A stretch of DNA of 64,000 bases from Legionella antarctica (GTDB lineage: Bacteria > Pseudomonadota > Gammaproteobacteria > Legionellales > Legionellaceae), in NCBI RefSeq assembly GCF_011764505.1, contig NZ_AP022839.1:286001-350000 (forward strand). The letters run 5' to 3'. This document shows, piece by piece, positions 8,539 through 16,781 of this stretch (position 1 is the stretch's first letter; the number at the start of each line of letters is the position of its first letter). The notes beneath the pieces are model-generated. The model was given only the letters and a program-made list of their open reading frames with translations. It did not search any database and was not told where the DNA came from. A program made the position numbers and the translations under genes.

Positions 8539-9579
8539 ATCATAATGAAGCAAGTATCGATGAACTTAATAGGAGCAATTGGCCCTGTAATGAACAATTG
8601 GTAAATAAGGCTAAAGCTCATGAAAAAATATATCTGGTATCATCCATTGTATGTCCTTGAAACACCAGGTCAGGTTCTTAACGGCCAAAAGGCCAATGCA
8701 ATTAGAAATAACTATGTAATCTTAAATGCAAACGAACTTTATAAAGTGAGTAATGCCGATCATTTAACCCTTGTCGGTCATTCAACTTCCCCGGGATTGA
8801 CCCAGGATGGAGGGGATACGGGTCTTTATCTTCAGGGAGAAACTGCAATACAAATTGTCGATAGATTAACGAAGTCCGGTCTTTACTGCGCGCCTAAAGT
8901 ATTATCTTTAGAATGTTGCAGGGCTGCTTTGAAAGATGGAATTGCTCAAAAATTATCGGCTCATCCTTTTTTTAAAAACAGTATTATTGAAGCTAATACA
9001 AGTGGGATTGGAAGAAATCCTGGTAATGCGGGTTGGGGAGAAATGGCAGAGGACATATTTGGTCGGGTGGTAATCAACGCAGTAAAAAATCCATGGCTTT
9101 TCTTACTCAGAGGATTTACTGTTGCAAGTTGTCTGATATGGGTCCGCATGTCTGGAACAAAATTAAGGAAAAATAAGAGCTATTCATCCATCATTTATAG
9201 TTAAAAATTCACTCAAATTAACCTATTTAAACCTACTCAATACCGTATGAATAGTGATTGCTACTACGAATTGTCTTAGGTCATTTTACCACAACTCTAT
9301 CAGAATGACTTATCCACAAGTCCACAGGTCAGGAGAGCTTCACTTTCTCGTATAGGCCTGTGGGCCTTGTGGGTAAGTCATGACGCTCTCATTTAGGGTT
9401 TATGGTCTTTTCCGGCCATAATACACCTCTGCGGGCGTTAAATAATTAAAGGACTGGTGAAGCCTTCGGTTATTATAATACTCAAAATACTCCGTTAAGG
9501 CCTAATATAGGCGCGGTTTTCTGGACACAAAAAAAGGTTTTTTAAGAGCTATTCTTCTTAATACAAAGAGGAGAATAAA

Positions 9580-9864
9580 ATGTCTAAAAAGCGAGCTTAT
9601 TATACGGCGGCCAAGAAGGCAAAAATAACGCTAGCTGCGATTGAGGGGAAACTCACACAAGCGCAAATTACCAGTGAATACGGTGTTCACGCAACGCAGG
9701 TAAAAACTTGGAAGCAATCGGCCATCAAAGCCATTAACGATTTATTCTCTGGGGCTAATGAAAAAGAAGCCAAGTCCCAAGAGCAGCTTGTTGAGGCATT
9801 ATATCAAGAAATTGGTCGACTTCAAGCGCAGCTATCTTGGCTAAAAAAAAAGCATGAACTTTAG
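9580..9864 (+). CDS. IS3-family transposase OrfA (inner copy)
   Basis: 94 residues: an N-terminal helix-turn-helix (ITLAAIEGKLTQAQITSEYG) that binds the IS ends, then a leucine-zipper-like helix (EQLVEALYQEIGRLQAQLSW) for dimerisation. It follows a clear AAAGAGGAG ribosome-binding site. Near its end is a run of nine A then G (9843-9852), the usual site of -1 ribosomal frameshifting that fuses OrfA to OrfB in this family. It overlaps orfB by 11 bp. Confidence 0.95.
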   Translation: MSKKRAYYTAAKKAKITLAAIEGKLTQAQITSEYGVHATQVKTWKQSAIKAINDLFSGANEKEAKSQEQLVEALYQEIGRLQAQLSWLKKKHEL

Positions 9865-10699
9865 TCTGGATGAAAAGCGCGTCATGATTGATCCTCTTGC
9901 CGAGCTCACCATTCGTGAACAATGCTTGCTATTAGACTTGCCTGTTTCAAGTTATTATTATAGTGCCAAGCCCATTTCTGTCGAAGATGAAGCGCTTATG
10001 GCGCTACTTGATGAGCACTATCTGCAGTATCCATGTGAAGGTAAAATTAAGCGGGCAAGATGGCTGTCAAAAGAAGTAGGCTATCCTGTTGGTAAACGTC
10101 GAGTAAAAAAGTTGATGGAAATGATGGGGTTATCGACTGTTTACCCAAAGCCAAATACAAGCGTTCCCAATAAGGAGCATGAGGTGTTCCCTTATTTATT
10201 AAAAGAGGTGGATATCACCAAACCAAATCAGGTTTGGGCCGCAGATATCACCTACATCCGCATGAAAGGAAAGCATGTGTATTTAGTAGCTATTATGGAC
10301 TGGTATAGTCGTTATGTGATTGGATGGGCTATTTCACCTACTATGGAGGCTGAATTTTGTATTGAGGCGCTTAGAAACGCTTTGCTGCATTCGCGTTGTG
10401 AGATCTTTAACACGGATCAGGGTTCTCAATTTACCTCAAAAGATTGGATAAATACGCTAAAATCTCACCACATTTCTATCAGCATGGATGGGCGAGGACG
10501 TTATTTAGATAATATATTTATCGAGCGATTGTGGCGTAGTGTTAAGCAAGAAAAAATCTACCGGTATGATTTTGATACAATTGAAGAGGTTGAGCTGGCC
10601 TTAACGGAGTATTTTGAGTATTATAATAACCGAAGGCTTCACCAGTCCTTTAATTATTTAACGCCCGCAGAGGTGTATTATGGCCGGAAAAGACCATAA
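9854..10699 (+). CDS. IS3-family transposase OrfB (inner copy)
   Basis: 281 residues; the catalytic DDE integrase core is visible: D in VWAADITYIRMKG, D in FNTDQGSQFTS and E in DNIFIERLWRSVKQEK, followed by the usual NRRLHQSFNYLTPAEVY ending. It is normally made as an OrfAB fusion by frameshifting at the A-run upstream. Complete, and the only intact orfB in this nested pair. Confidence 0.95.
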   Translation: MNFSLDEKRVMIDPLAELTIREQCLLLDLPVSSYYYSAKPISVEDEALMALLDEHYLQYPCEGKIKRARWLSKEVGYPVGKRRVKKLMEMMGLSTVYPKPNTSVPNKEHEVFPYLLKEVDITKPNQVWAADITYIRMKGKHVYLVAIMDWYSRYVIGWAISPTMEAEFCIEALRNALLHSRCEIFNTDQGSQFTSKDWINTLKSHHISISMDGRGRYLDNIFIERLWRSVKQEKIYRYDFDTIEEVELALTEYFEYYNNRRLHQSFNYLTPAEVYYGRKRP

Positions 10700-10719
10700 A
10701 CCCTAAATGAGAGCGTCAT

Positions 10720-10792
10720 GACTTACCCACAAGGCCCACAGGCCTATACGAGAAAGTGAAGCTCTCCTGACCTGTGGACTTGTGGATAAGTC
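10720..10792. repeat. Long imperfect hairpin in the IS3 3' non-coding region
   Basis: Arms 10720-10742 (starts GACTTACCCACAAGG) and 10771-10792 (complement starts GACTTATCCACAAGT) match over about 22 positions with two differences and one bulge; loop about 28 nt. The element has an unusually long 266-bp tail after orfB for this family, and this hairpin occupies part of it. The outer copy has the same structure at about 9307-9380. It may shield the element from outside transcription. Confidence 0.75.
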
Positions 10793-10965
10793 ATTCTGAT
10801 AGAGTTGTGGTAAAATGACCTAAGACAATTCGTAGTAGCAATCACTATTCATACGGTATTGAGTAGGTTTAAATAGGTTAATTTGAGTGAATTTTTAACT
10901 ATAAATGATGGATGAATAGCTCTTATTTTTCCTTAATTTTGTTCCAGACATGCGGACCCATATCA

Positions 10966-11711
10966 GCCAGCTCAACCTCTTCAATTGTATCAAAATCATA
11001 CCGGTAGATTTTTTCTTGCTTAACACTACGCCACAATCGCTCGATAAATATATTATCTAAATAACGTCCTCGCCCATCCATGCTGATAGAAATGTGGTGA
11101 GATTTTAGCGTATTTATCCAATCTTTTGAGGTAAATTGAGAACCCTGATCCGTGTTAAAGATCTCACAACGCGAATGCAGCAAAGCGTTTCTAAGCGCCT
11201 CAATACAAAATTCAGCCTCCATAGTAGGTGAAATAGCCCATCCAATCACATAACGACTATACCAGTCCATAATAGCTACTAAATACACATGCTTTCCTTT
11301 CATGCGGATGTAGGTGATATCTGCGGCCCAAACCTGATTTGGTTTGGTGATATCCACCTCTTTTAATAAATAAGGGAACACCTCATGCTCCTTATTGGGA
11401 ACGCTTGTATTTGGCTTTGGGTAAACAGTCGATAACCCCATCATTTCCATCAACTTTTTTACTCGACGTTTACCAACAGGATAGCCTACTTCTTTTGACA
11501 GCCATCTTGCCCGCTTAATTTTACCTTCACATGGATACTGCAGATAGTGCTCATCAAGTAGCGCCATAAGCGCTTCATCTTCGACAGAAATGGGCTTGGC
11601 ACTATAATAATAACTTGAAACAGGCAAGTCTAATAGCAAGCATTGTTCACGAATGGTGAGCTCGGCAAGAGGATCAATCATGACGCGCTTTTCATCCAGA
11701 CTAAAGTTCAT
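10966..11711 (-). pseudogene. IS3-family OrfB (outer copy), broken by the inner IS
   Basis: Identical to the intact OrfB through EEVELA, then cut by the inner element; the remaining coding part lies at 9400-9499 (minus). The apparent frame 10923-11711 ends in DMGPHVWNKIKEK, which is simply the inner element's right inverted repeat read through. All DDE residues are in the retained part, so a C-terminally altered protein could be made. Confidence 0.93.
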
Positions 11712-11985
11712 GCTTTTTTTTTAGCCAAGATAGCTGCGCTTGAAGTCGACCAATTTCTTGATATAATGCCTCAACAAGCTGCTCTTGGGACTTGGCTTCT
11801 TTTTCATTAGCCCCAGAGAATAAATCGTTAATGGCTTTGATGGCCGATTGCTTCCAAGTTTTTACCTGCGTTGCGTGAACACCGTATTCACTGGTAATTT
11901 GCGCTTGTGTGAGTTTCCCCTCAATCGCAGCTAGCGTTATTTTTGCCTTCTTGGCCGCCGTATAATAAGCTCGCTTTTTAGACAT
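11701..11985 (-). CDS. IS3-family transposase OrfA (outer copy)
   Basis: Identical in all 94 residues to the inner OrfA, with the same ribosome-binding site and A9G frameshift site. Without a functional OrfB downstream it could still bind the IS ends and modulate transposition, as OrfA proteins of this family can act as inhibitors. Confidence 0.93.
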   Translation of the reverse strand: MSKKRAYYTAAKKAKITLAAIEGKLTQAQITSEYGVHATQVKTWKQSAIKAINDLFSGANEKEAKSQEQLVEALYQEIGRLQAQLSWLKKKHEL

Positions 11986-12298
11986 TTTATTCTCCTCTTT
12001 GTATTAAGAAGAATAGCTCTTAAAAAACCTTTTTTTGTGTCCAGAAAACCGCGCCTATATTAGTCCTCATGGAACATATACCATTGAGGATGTTATAAAA
12101 ACAATTTCGCCTTCTGATTTCCATAGACTTTTTTTTACTTATTATGATGCAGGCATCTTGGGTGGCCGAGTTGGCCGATATTGTTTCTTTTCTAAAAATG
12201 AAATAACTTTAGAGCAAGCATTGATTTTTGCAAATGAAGATCCAAAGTCAGCTACTTCTAAAGCATTAGATTGTCTCTGGGGGCAGAGCTCTTAGCTT

Positions 12299-12318
12299 GG
12301 CGGTGACCGTGCACCGCC
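12299..12318 (+). terminator. Hairpin directly after the split gene's stop
   Basis: A perfect GGCGGTG / CACCGCC stem with a 6-nt loop starts 4 bp after the TAG at 12295. It is followed by mixed sequence and then T-rich stretches, so it may be a terminator of the original gene. Confidence 0.5.
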
Positions 12319-12413
12319 CAACCTGTTGCTTTGTAAAATTTTTATTTTTGTATTACATCTTCATCATTTGATAAAAATTTATCCTGTCATTGACCGCGGG
12401 TATTGAATAAATC

Positions 12414-12437
12414 AAAAAAGGGGTCGCTCTTGCCCCC
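12414..12437 (-). terminator. Rho-independent terminator after the beta-helix-like gene
   Basis: On the minus strand a GGGG(G)/CCCC stem with a 9-nt loop is followed by six T. It lies about 100 bp downstream of the stop at 12538. Confidence 0.55.
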
Positions 12438-12537
12438 TCTATAAAACACCCAAATCATCGAACACAGGGTCTTTTAGAGCCTACTGCTTCATTAAAGTAC
12501 GGCTGTCGCATGATTGCTTTGTCAAAAAATAGAGGAG

Positions 12538-13833
12538 CTAGTTATCGTTCTTTTTAGTCAAAAAATCATTCGAATAAGCTATATCTGCCCATACACTTCT
12601 TTTGTCAACTGCAGTGGAGGGATTGAGTCCAGAGAAAATGGAATGTTTAATTAGAGCGTTCTCTTCTTTAGGTGAGGACTTGTTTGAGTTATCAAGCTTT
12701 GACCCTATTGATGGTTGTCGTTGAACGAGCGTTGCTGTTGCCACAGGCAACGTATTTGCATTTCGCTTTTGGGTTTTGGCGACACTTATTACAGAGTGAT
12801 TTTCTCCTAATTGAAGGCTGCTTGGTTCACGAGCATAAGTACTAGATTCACTGAAAACGGAACCTTTAGATTGAGTTACTGCGGATGTTAGAATCTTGGT
12901 TAATTTGTTCTGTGCAGATAAAGACGATGAGTTGGGTGAGCACTCAGGATTTATCTTTGTTGCGGGTTGTCGTTGACGGACTGTTGCTTTTGCTGCAAGC
13001 GGCGTAAAAACAGCTCTTTTTTGTGGTTGGGTTACATTTCCGCAGCGACTGTTTAATCGAAGGTTGCTTGGTTCAAGACAACTTCCTTTGATAACAATAT
13101 CACCTTTTGCAGTCACATGGCTGCTAGTGCCAATGTTACCATTTATTACTACTTCTCCAAGTTTAGACGTAACTTGTCCATTACTACCCAGGCCTTCCAA
13201 TTGAACTCTGTCCCTAGCTTTAAGCGTGACATGATTACCAGCCCTACCACCCACTTCAATTGCATGAGCATTGATAGTAACTCCATCGAAAATTGAACCT
13301 TTAATTTGAACTTTTACCGGGGTTAGAAGTTTGGATTCCTGGCTTTGCGCAGATAAAGATGATGAGTGGCTTGCGATATCGGGTTCTTGGTTATCTGTGA
13401 TTACAATGTTTCCATAAACTGCGATCTCGTAACCTATATAAGTGTTCCCATCAATTTCTGCTTCGAAGAGTATCGGTTCCTTTTCTATTGATGCGATAGG
13501 ATGATGTTTACTACCAGATGGCGCGCATCTTGACCAGGTACTTGGAGTGTTAGCCGTAATTTTAAAGCAATTATTGCCAAGATCAGTTATTTGACCTTTG
13601 GTATCAATGCGTTTATCACTATTGGCATTTTTTTTATTCCTGCTGAAAGGTTGTTGTGATAATTCAGGTGAAAAATAGGCATTAATCTGAGTATTAGCAC
13701 CGACATTGCCATTGATAAGCACTGAGCCAAACAGAACTGTAATCTCAGCTCCATTACCTACATTATCCAGAGTTAGATCCTCCCCTATAAGTATAATTTT
13801 TTCGCCACTCAATACTTCCTTCATTATTTTCAT
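12538..13833 (-). CDS. Beta-helix-like repeat protein (FapA/bactofilin-like), candidate effector
   Basis: 431 residues from ATG at 13833 (AGAGAA upstream); ATG 13854 is a weaker alternative. Short hydrophobic repeats of the type GSVLINGNVGANTQINA, NHVTLKARDRVQLEGLG and GEVVINGNIGTSSHVTAKG recur at about 15-50 and 195-260. This is the pattern of right-handed beta-helix or FapA/bactofilin proteins. The C-terminal half contains two diverged internal copies: SSSLSAQ..KGSIF/KGSVF and a KATVRQRQP / TATLVQRQP pair. It is Ser/Gln-rich with no signal peptide or membrane segment. Not assigned to a known family; intracellular or translocated is possible. Confidence 0.6.
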   Translation of the reverse strand: MKIMKEVLSGEKIILIGEDLTLDNVGNGAEITVLFGSVLINGNVGANTQINAYFSPELSQQPFSRNKKNANSDKRIDTKGQITDLGNNCFKITANTPSTWSRCAPSGSKHHPIASIEKEPILFEAEIDGNTYIGYEIAVYGNIVITDNQEPDIASHSSSLSAQSQESKLLTPVKVQIKGSIFDGVTINAHAIEVGGRAGNHVTLKARDRVQLEGLGSNGQVTSKLGEVVINGNIGTSSHVTAKGDIVIKGSCLEPSNLRLNSRCGNVTQPQKRAVFTPLAAKATVRQRQPATKINPECSPNSSSLSAQNKLTKILTSAVTQSKGSVFSESSTYAREPSSLQLGENHSVISVAKTQKRNANTLPVATATLVQRQPSIGSKLDNSNKSSPKEENALIKHSIFSGLNPSTAVDKRSVWADIAYSNDFLTKKNDN

Positions 13834-14080
13834 AATTTTCTCTAAATATAACAAACATGGTGCTCACTATATCACCAAAAAGGATTTTTCTAAATCGTTT
13901 TATTTTATATTGTGGTCACTTGTTTAGTATTTGTCATAATTTACAAGAAGCATGCCGAAAACAGCGCTCCACCTAACGGCTATTTAGCTCTAAATCATAC
14001 TCTCCCGATGTTTACGAAACAAAAAAAACCTGTTGGGTCTATATTTAAACTATGCCTGCCAAGTATTTGGACAAAACATC

Positions 14081-15166
14081 ATGACTTCCAGTACGAAAAA
14101 AATAATGCAAATTATTCACAATCCCTTGAATGTTCCAAGCTCAAAGACGGTAGATCGTTCACAAATGACGCTATCCCCTATCGGCAGAATCTGTTTTCGA
14201 GGGGACAGTCGTTCGCCAGATGATGTTTTTGCCAAAGGTTTTAAGTTACGTGAAATTATTACTGAAAAACTTTTCAAAAAAATAGAGGACATTCAAACAA
14301 CACATCTTGATAACAAAGGATTTAATCCACAAAAATTTATAGAAGATGTGGATGCATTAACTGAAATCATAAAAGAGGAGGCGACAGAGGGTTTGGTTAA
14401 AGAGTTTTTAGGTCTGCCTTCTTTTTTAAAAGATGGCTGGATCAGTCAGGTTGTTGACTGGGTGGCCAATGATTCCATCGTGGTAATCGAAGACAATCAA
14501 AAAGAGGATTTAAAAAAAGGGATTTACCGCCCCTTTGAGTCGCAAAACTTTATTTCCCTATCAAAGCGCTTTAAATCAGCCCTCCTTTTTCCCGTGCCTG
14601 GAAGCCTCACTGATAAACCGCTACAGGATAAAACCTATCTATATGCAGTGTATGTTGAAGAAGGATATGATGTGCACATGCAAGGCATTGTCAGCAGTCT
14701 GATCAATGCCCATACTTCAGAAAAGGACTTGTTAAGCGCCTTTAAAAAAGCCAATCCACATTTAAGTAAAGAACAAGTGGAGGATCACATAAAGAAAATC
14801 ACCGTCATTCAGAATATAATGAATATAAGCCTTGAAGATGCTGTGATGATGTATGCAGAGGAAATCGTTTGTAAATCCATTCCTCGCGAACAGATTATTG
14901 CAGCAGTAGAAGTTGATCGGCAGCTCAGATTAAATGATGAGAATCAACCCAGTGGAACCTTTAAACTAAAAACCGAAGTGACCGTTAATGAGGATTGCAC
15001 ACGACCCGAGAAAACCATTAAGCAGGTTGAAGACTTTCTAAAACAGGAAATTAAAATAAATCAACAAGCCTATGACAACAAGCCTATGAGCAGGGCGCGG
15101 TGGCCAAAGATAAAACGATCCCTGAGCCAGAGGAAGGGTTTCATTCTGGCTTTAATATCGGTTTAA
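14081..15166 (+). CDS. Pertussis/cholera-toxin-type ADP-ribosyltransferase, candidate effector
   Basis: 361 residues from ATG 14081; the frame is open from TTG 14033, a less likely start. All three signatures of the R-S-E class are in order. First, RICFRGDSRSPDDVFAKGF (36-54), with R40 matching the NAD-binding Arg of pertussis S1. Second, NFISLSKRFKSA (156-167), the S-x-S strand. Third, YAEEIVCKSIPREQI (258-272), where E260 stands seven residues before the conserved IP, as in both toxins. The helical insert between motifs 1 and 2 (55-150) and the Lys-rich tail (279-361) are longer than in the toxins. No signal peptide, so Dot/Icm delivery rather than Sec export is likely. The target is unknown. 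Confidence 0.72.
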   Translation: MTSSTKKIMQIIHNPLNVPSSKTVDRSQMTLSPIGRICFRGDSRSPDDVFAKGFKLREIITEKLFKKIEDIQTTHLDNKGFNPQKFIEDVDALTEIIKEEATEGLVKEFLGLPSFLKDGWISQVVDWVANDSIVVIEDNQKEDLKKGIYRPFESQNFISLSKRFKSALLFPVPGSLTDKPLQDKTYLYAVYVEEGYDVHMQGIVSSLINAHTSEKDLLSAFKKANPHLSKEQVEDHIKKITVIQNIMNISLEDAVMMYAEEIVCKSIPREQIIAAVEVDRQLRLNDENQPSGTFKLKTEVTVNEDCTRPEKTIKQVEDFLKQEIKINQQAYDNKPMSRARWPKIKRSLSQRKGFILALISV

Positions 15167-15323
15167 AATAATAAAAACGATAAATTGTTGTGCTTTTTGC
15201 TTTAACTACATCCATATTTGCTTGACCACTAAATATTGGGGTCTTCTTCATTTCTGTTTTTTGTTCGGCACAAAGGTTATTATAGGTCATTAAAACTTTA
15301 ACTCTTTATGTACCAGCCTTAAT

Positions 15324-15995
15324 ATGAAAATTATTACGTCCATTCATTTTTTTATAAGCACCCTCTTTATTATTAATAAATTGGGGTATGCATTTTCTTG
15401 TCATGAGCCACAGATCATCCATCAAAAACCAATTCAATTTAATAAAGAGCGGATTGCTTTAACTCGTGAATATCAATTAACTCATTATGGTATCGATTCA
15501 GAATCAATTGAAATTGAGCCAAGAATGATTGTAGCACATTGGACCTGCATACCCAGTTTGGATGTTACTTTTCGTATCTTTGATTCTCCAGCTTTACCGA
15601 AAAATTCGCCACGACGGAGTGATATACCTGGGGAGTTAAATGTTTCGAGTCATTTTTTAGTTGACCGGGATGGAAGTATCTATCAGCTTATGCCAGAAAC
15701 CTGGATGGCCAGGCATGTTATTGGTCTGAATCATTATGCAATTGGCATTGAAAATATTGGGGGCTTTGAGGGAAAAGATGATTTAACAGAAGAACAAGCC
15801 CGAGCAAATGCTTATCTGGTATGCTATTTAACGAAAAAATACCCCACAATAACGCATGTTATTGGGCATAATGATTATTTGAATTTTAAAAAAACCTCTT
15901 TGTGGCTTGAAAAAGATCCAACCTACCAAACCGATAAAACAGATCCAGGGCCAGTATTTGTTAATAAAATAAAGAAATTAATTTCCAGGTCATGA
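15324..15995 (+). CDS. Exported N-acetylmuramoyl-L-alanine amidase (Amidase_2)
   Basis: 223 residues with an N-terminal signal peptide (IITSIHFFISTLFIINKLGYA). The zinc-amidase core is clear: VAHWTCIPSLDVTF (first His ligand), NVSSHFLVDRDGSIYQL, HYAIGIENIGG, HVIGHNDY (second His) and TDPGPVF (Asp ligand). It cleaves the MurNAc-L-Ala bond in the periplasm. It could serve peptidoglycan turnover or supply muropeptides to the murU-amgK recycling route elsewhere in the window. Single gene. Confidence 0.88.
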   Translation: MKIITSIHFFISTLFIINKLGYAFSCHEPQIIHQKPIQFNKERIALTREYQLTHYGIDSESIEIEPRMIVAHWTCIPSLDVTFRIFDSPALPKNSPRRSDIPGELNVSSHFLVDRDGSIYQLMPETWMARHVIGLNHYAIGIENIGGFEGKDDLTEEQARANAYLVCYLTKKYPTITHVIGHNDYLNFKKTSLWLEKDPTYQTDKTDPGPVFVNKIKKLISRS

Positions 15996-16062
15996 GATAA
16001 AAATTACTTAATGTATCTAATGTGGGATTTAGTAAGGTATATTTTTATTCACGCAGAAATCA

Positions 16063-16434
16063 TTATCGTACAATAAGCAAAGTTCTTGCTGGTTGAGAAG
16101 TACCAAATTTTTTGAAGCACTCAGCTCCTATTGATTGCATAGCGGCACATGGAAATATGGAATGAGTAGAGTCACTTGCAATCTGAATCGTAAACATCTT
16201 CCCATTCGAGCATGCTACATTCCAATATGCTGAGTCGTATAAGTCCACTCCCTGGAAAAAGGATTCGATAGCGAGACAAGGCTCACCTGCTGCATTAATA
16301 ATGTTACTTAATATTTGGGTTTTTTGATCAGACGATCTACTCAGCAAGATCTCATTTGCAACATTAGCATAGGTACTCGAAGCAATTATCGCCATTATCC
16401 ATCCACCAATAACAGTCATCATAAACTTACTCAT
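16063..16434 (-). CDS. Small exported Cys-containing protein, unknown
   Basis: 123 residues with a signal peptide (MSKFMMTVIGGWIMAIIASS, cleavage after TYA). The mature part of about 100 residues has four Cys (GEPCLA, NVACSNG, FPCAAM, AECFKK), suggesting two disulfides, and an NGKMFTIQIASDS strand. No family recognised. Confidence 0.65.
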   Translation of the reverse strand: MSKFMMTVIGGWIMAIIASSTYANVANEILLSRSSDQKTQILSNIINAAGEPCLAIESFFQGVDLYDSAYWNVACSNGKMFTIQIASDSTHSIFPCAAMQSIGAECFKKFGTSQPARTLLIVR

Positions 16435-16594
16435 AGTGTATCCTTACTTTGAGCCGCATCGACCGAATATATCTGGCCTATATGATGTAATTGTAGGATA
16501 CGCAACCCATTTCCACACTGATAGGGGTAATTAGGAAGGGGGAACATGTATTCAGTATATGAATAATATAAAGAGCAGCAGCAGAATAATAACT

Positions 16595-16762
16595 TTACAC
16601 TGATGCATCTCCAATTTTATGTAAATCCTGCTCTCCAAAAATAGCTGAAGGGTACGTATAATATTTAAACTCCAATAAGTTATTGCTGGGATCTTTAAGA
16701 AAAAAGGAATGTAATGCGCTATGATGAGTAAAATATTCTACGATATAACCATTGGTTAAGTA
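16595..16762 (-). pseudogene. C-terminal relic of a glyoxalase/VOC-family gene
   Basis: A minus-strand frame without start codon encodes GYIVEYFTHHSALHSFFLKD followed by PSNNLLEFKYY and a natural-looking end. HSFFLKDPSNNLLEF is the last beta-alpha-beta block of vicinal-oxygen-chelate proteins, including the metal-ligand Glu. The N-terminal part is absent (stop at 16763-16765). It overlaps the weak upstream start region of the next gene. Confidence 0.55.
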
Positions 16763-16781
16763 CTATAAGAGAATAGCCGCG

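Larger units (their letters stand above)
9503..10965 (+). mobile_element. IS3-family element, inner copy (1463 bp, complete)
   Basis: It is inserted in opposite orientation within orfB of the outer copy. The 3-bp duplication GCC lies at 9500-9502 and 10966-10968. Length equals that of the outer copy, and the encoded proteins are identical where both can be read, so the second transposition is recent. It has intact orfA and orfB and both inverted repeats, so it is presumably active. Confidence 0.95.
9134..12062 (-). mobile_element. IS3-family element, outer copy (1463 bp, interrupted by an identical inner copy)
   Basis: The outer copy occupies 9134-9499 and 10966-12062, reading on the minus strand; without the inner insertion it is exactly 1463 bp. 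Ends are TGATATGGGTCCGCATGTCT (9134) and the complement of TAATATAGGCGCGGTTTTCT (12062), an imperfect IS51/IS3-type inverted repeat sharing TCTGGA. Flanking 3-bp duplication GTC at 9131-9133 and 12063-12065. It carries orfA intact and orfB broken by the inner copy. Confidence 0.95.
8620..12295 (+). pseudogene. Gene for a possible clan-CD-like cysteine peptidase, split by nested IS elements
   Basis: The coding parts are 8620-9133 and 12066-12295. Removing the insertion and one copy of the 3-bp target duplication (GTC) restores one in-frame gene of 247 codons. The N-terminal part has LTLVGHSTSPGLT (H54) and, 45 residues on, PKVLSLECCRAALKDG (C99/C100), after beta-strands and a helix. This is the His-then-Cys order and spacing of clan CD peptidases (C80 toxin CPD, caspase, gingipain). 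No signal peptide. The C-terminal part (TYTIEDVIKTISPSDFHRL) is unrecognised. The 5' fragment still contains the presumed dyad and ends with about 23 foreign residues from the IS, so a truncated product is possible. The peptidase call is inference. Confidence 0.7.

Noticed and set aside
10923..11711. OrfB-like frame ending in DMGPHVWNKIKEK as a distinct transposase
   Set aside because: The last residues come from the inverted repeat of the inserted inner IS; it is simply a broken outer copy.
12035..12295. Independent 86-residue gene after the IS
   Set aside because: Its first codons are IS end sequence; the rest is the in-frame 3' part of the gene that begins at 8620.
13912..14223. Plus-strand 103-residue frame overlapping the ADP-ribosyltransferase start
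   Set aside because: Different frame, no family features, overlaps the better gene by over 140 bp.
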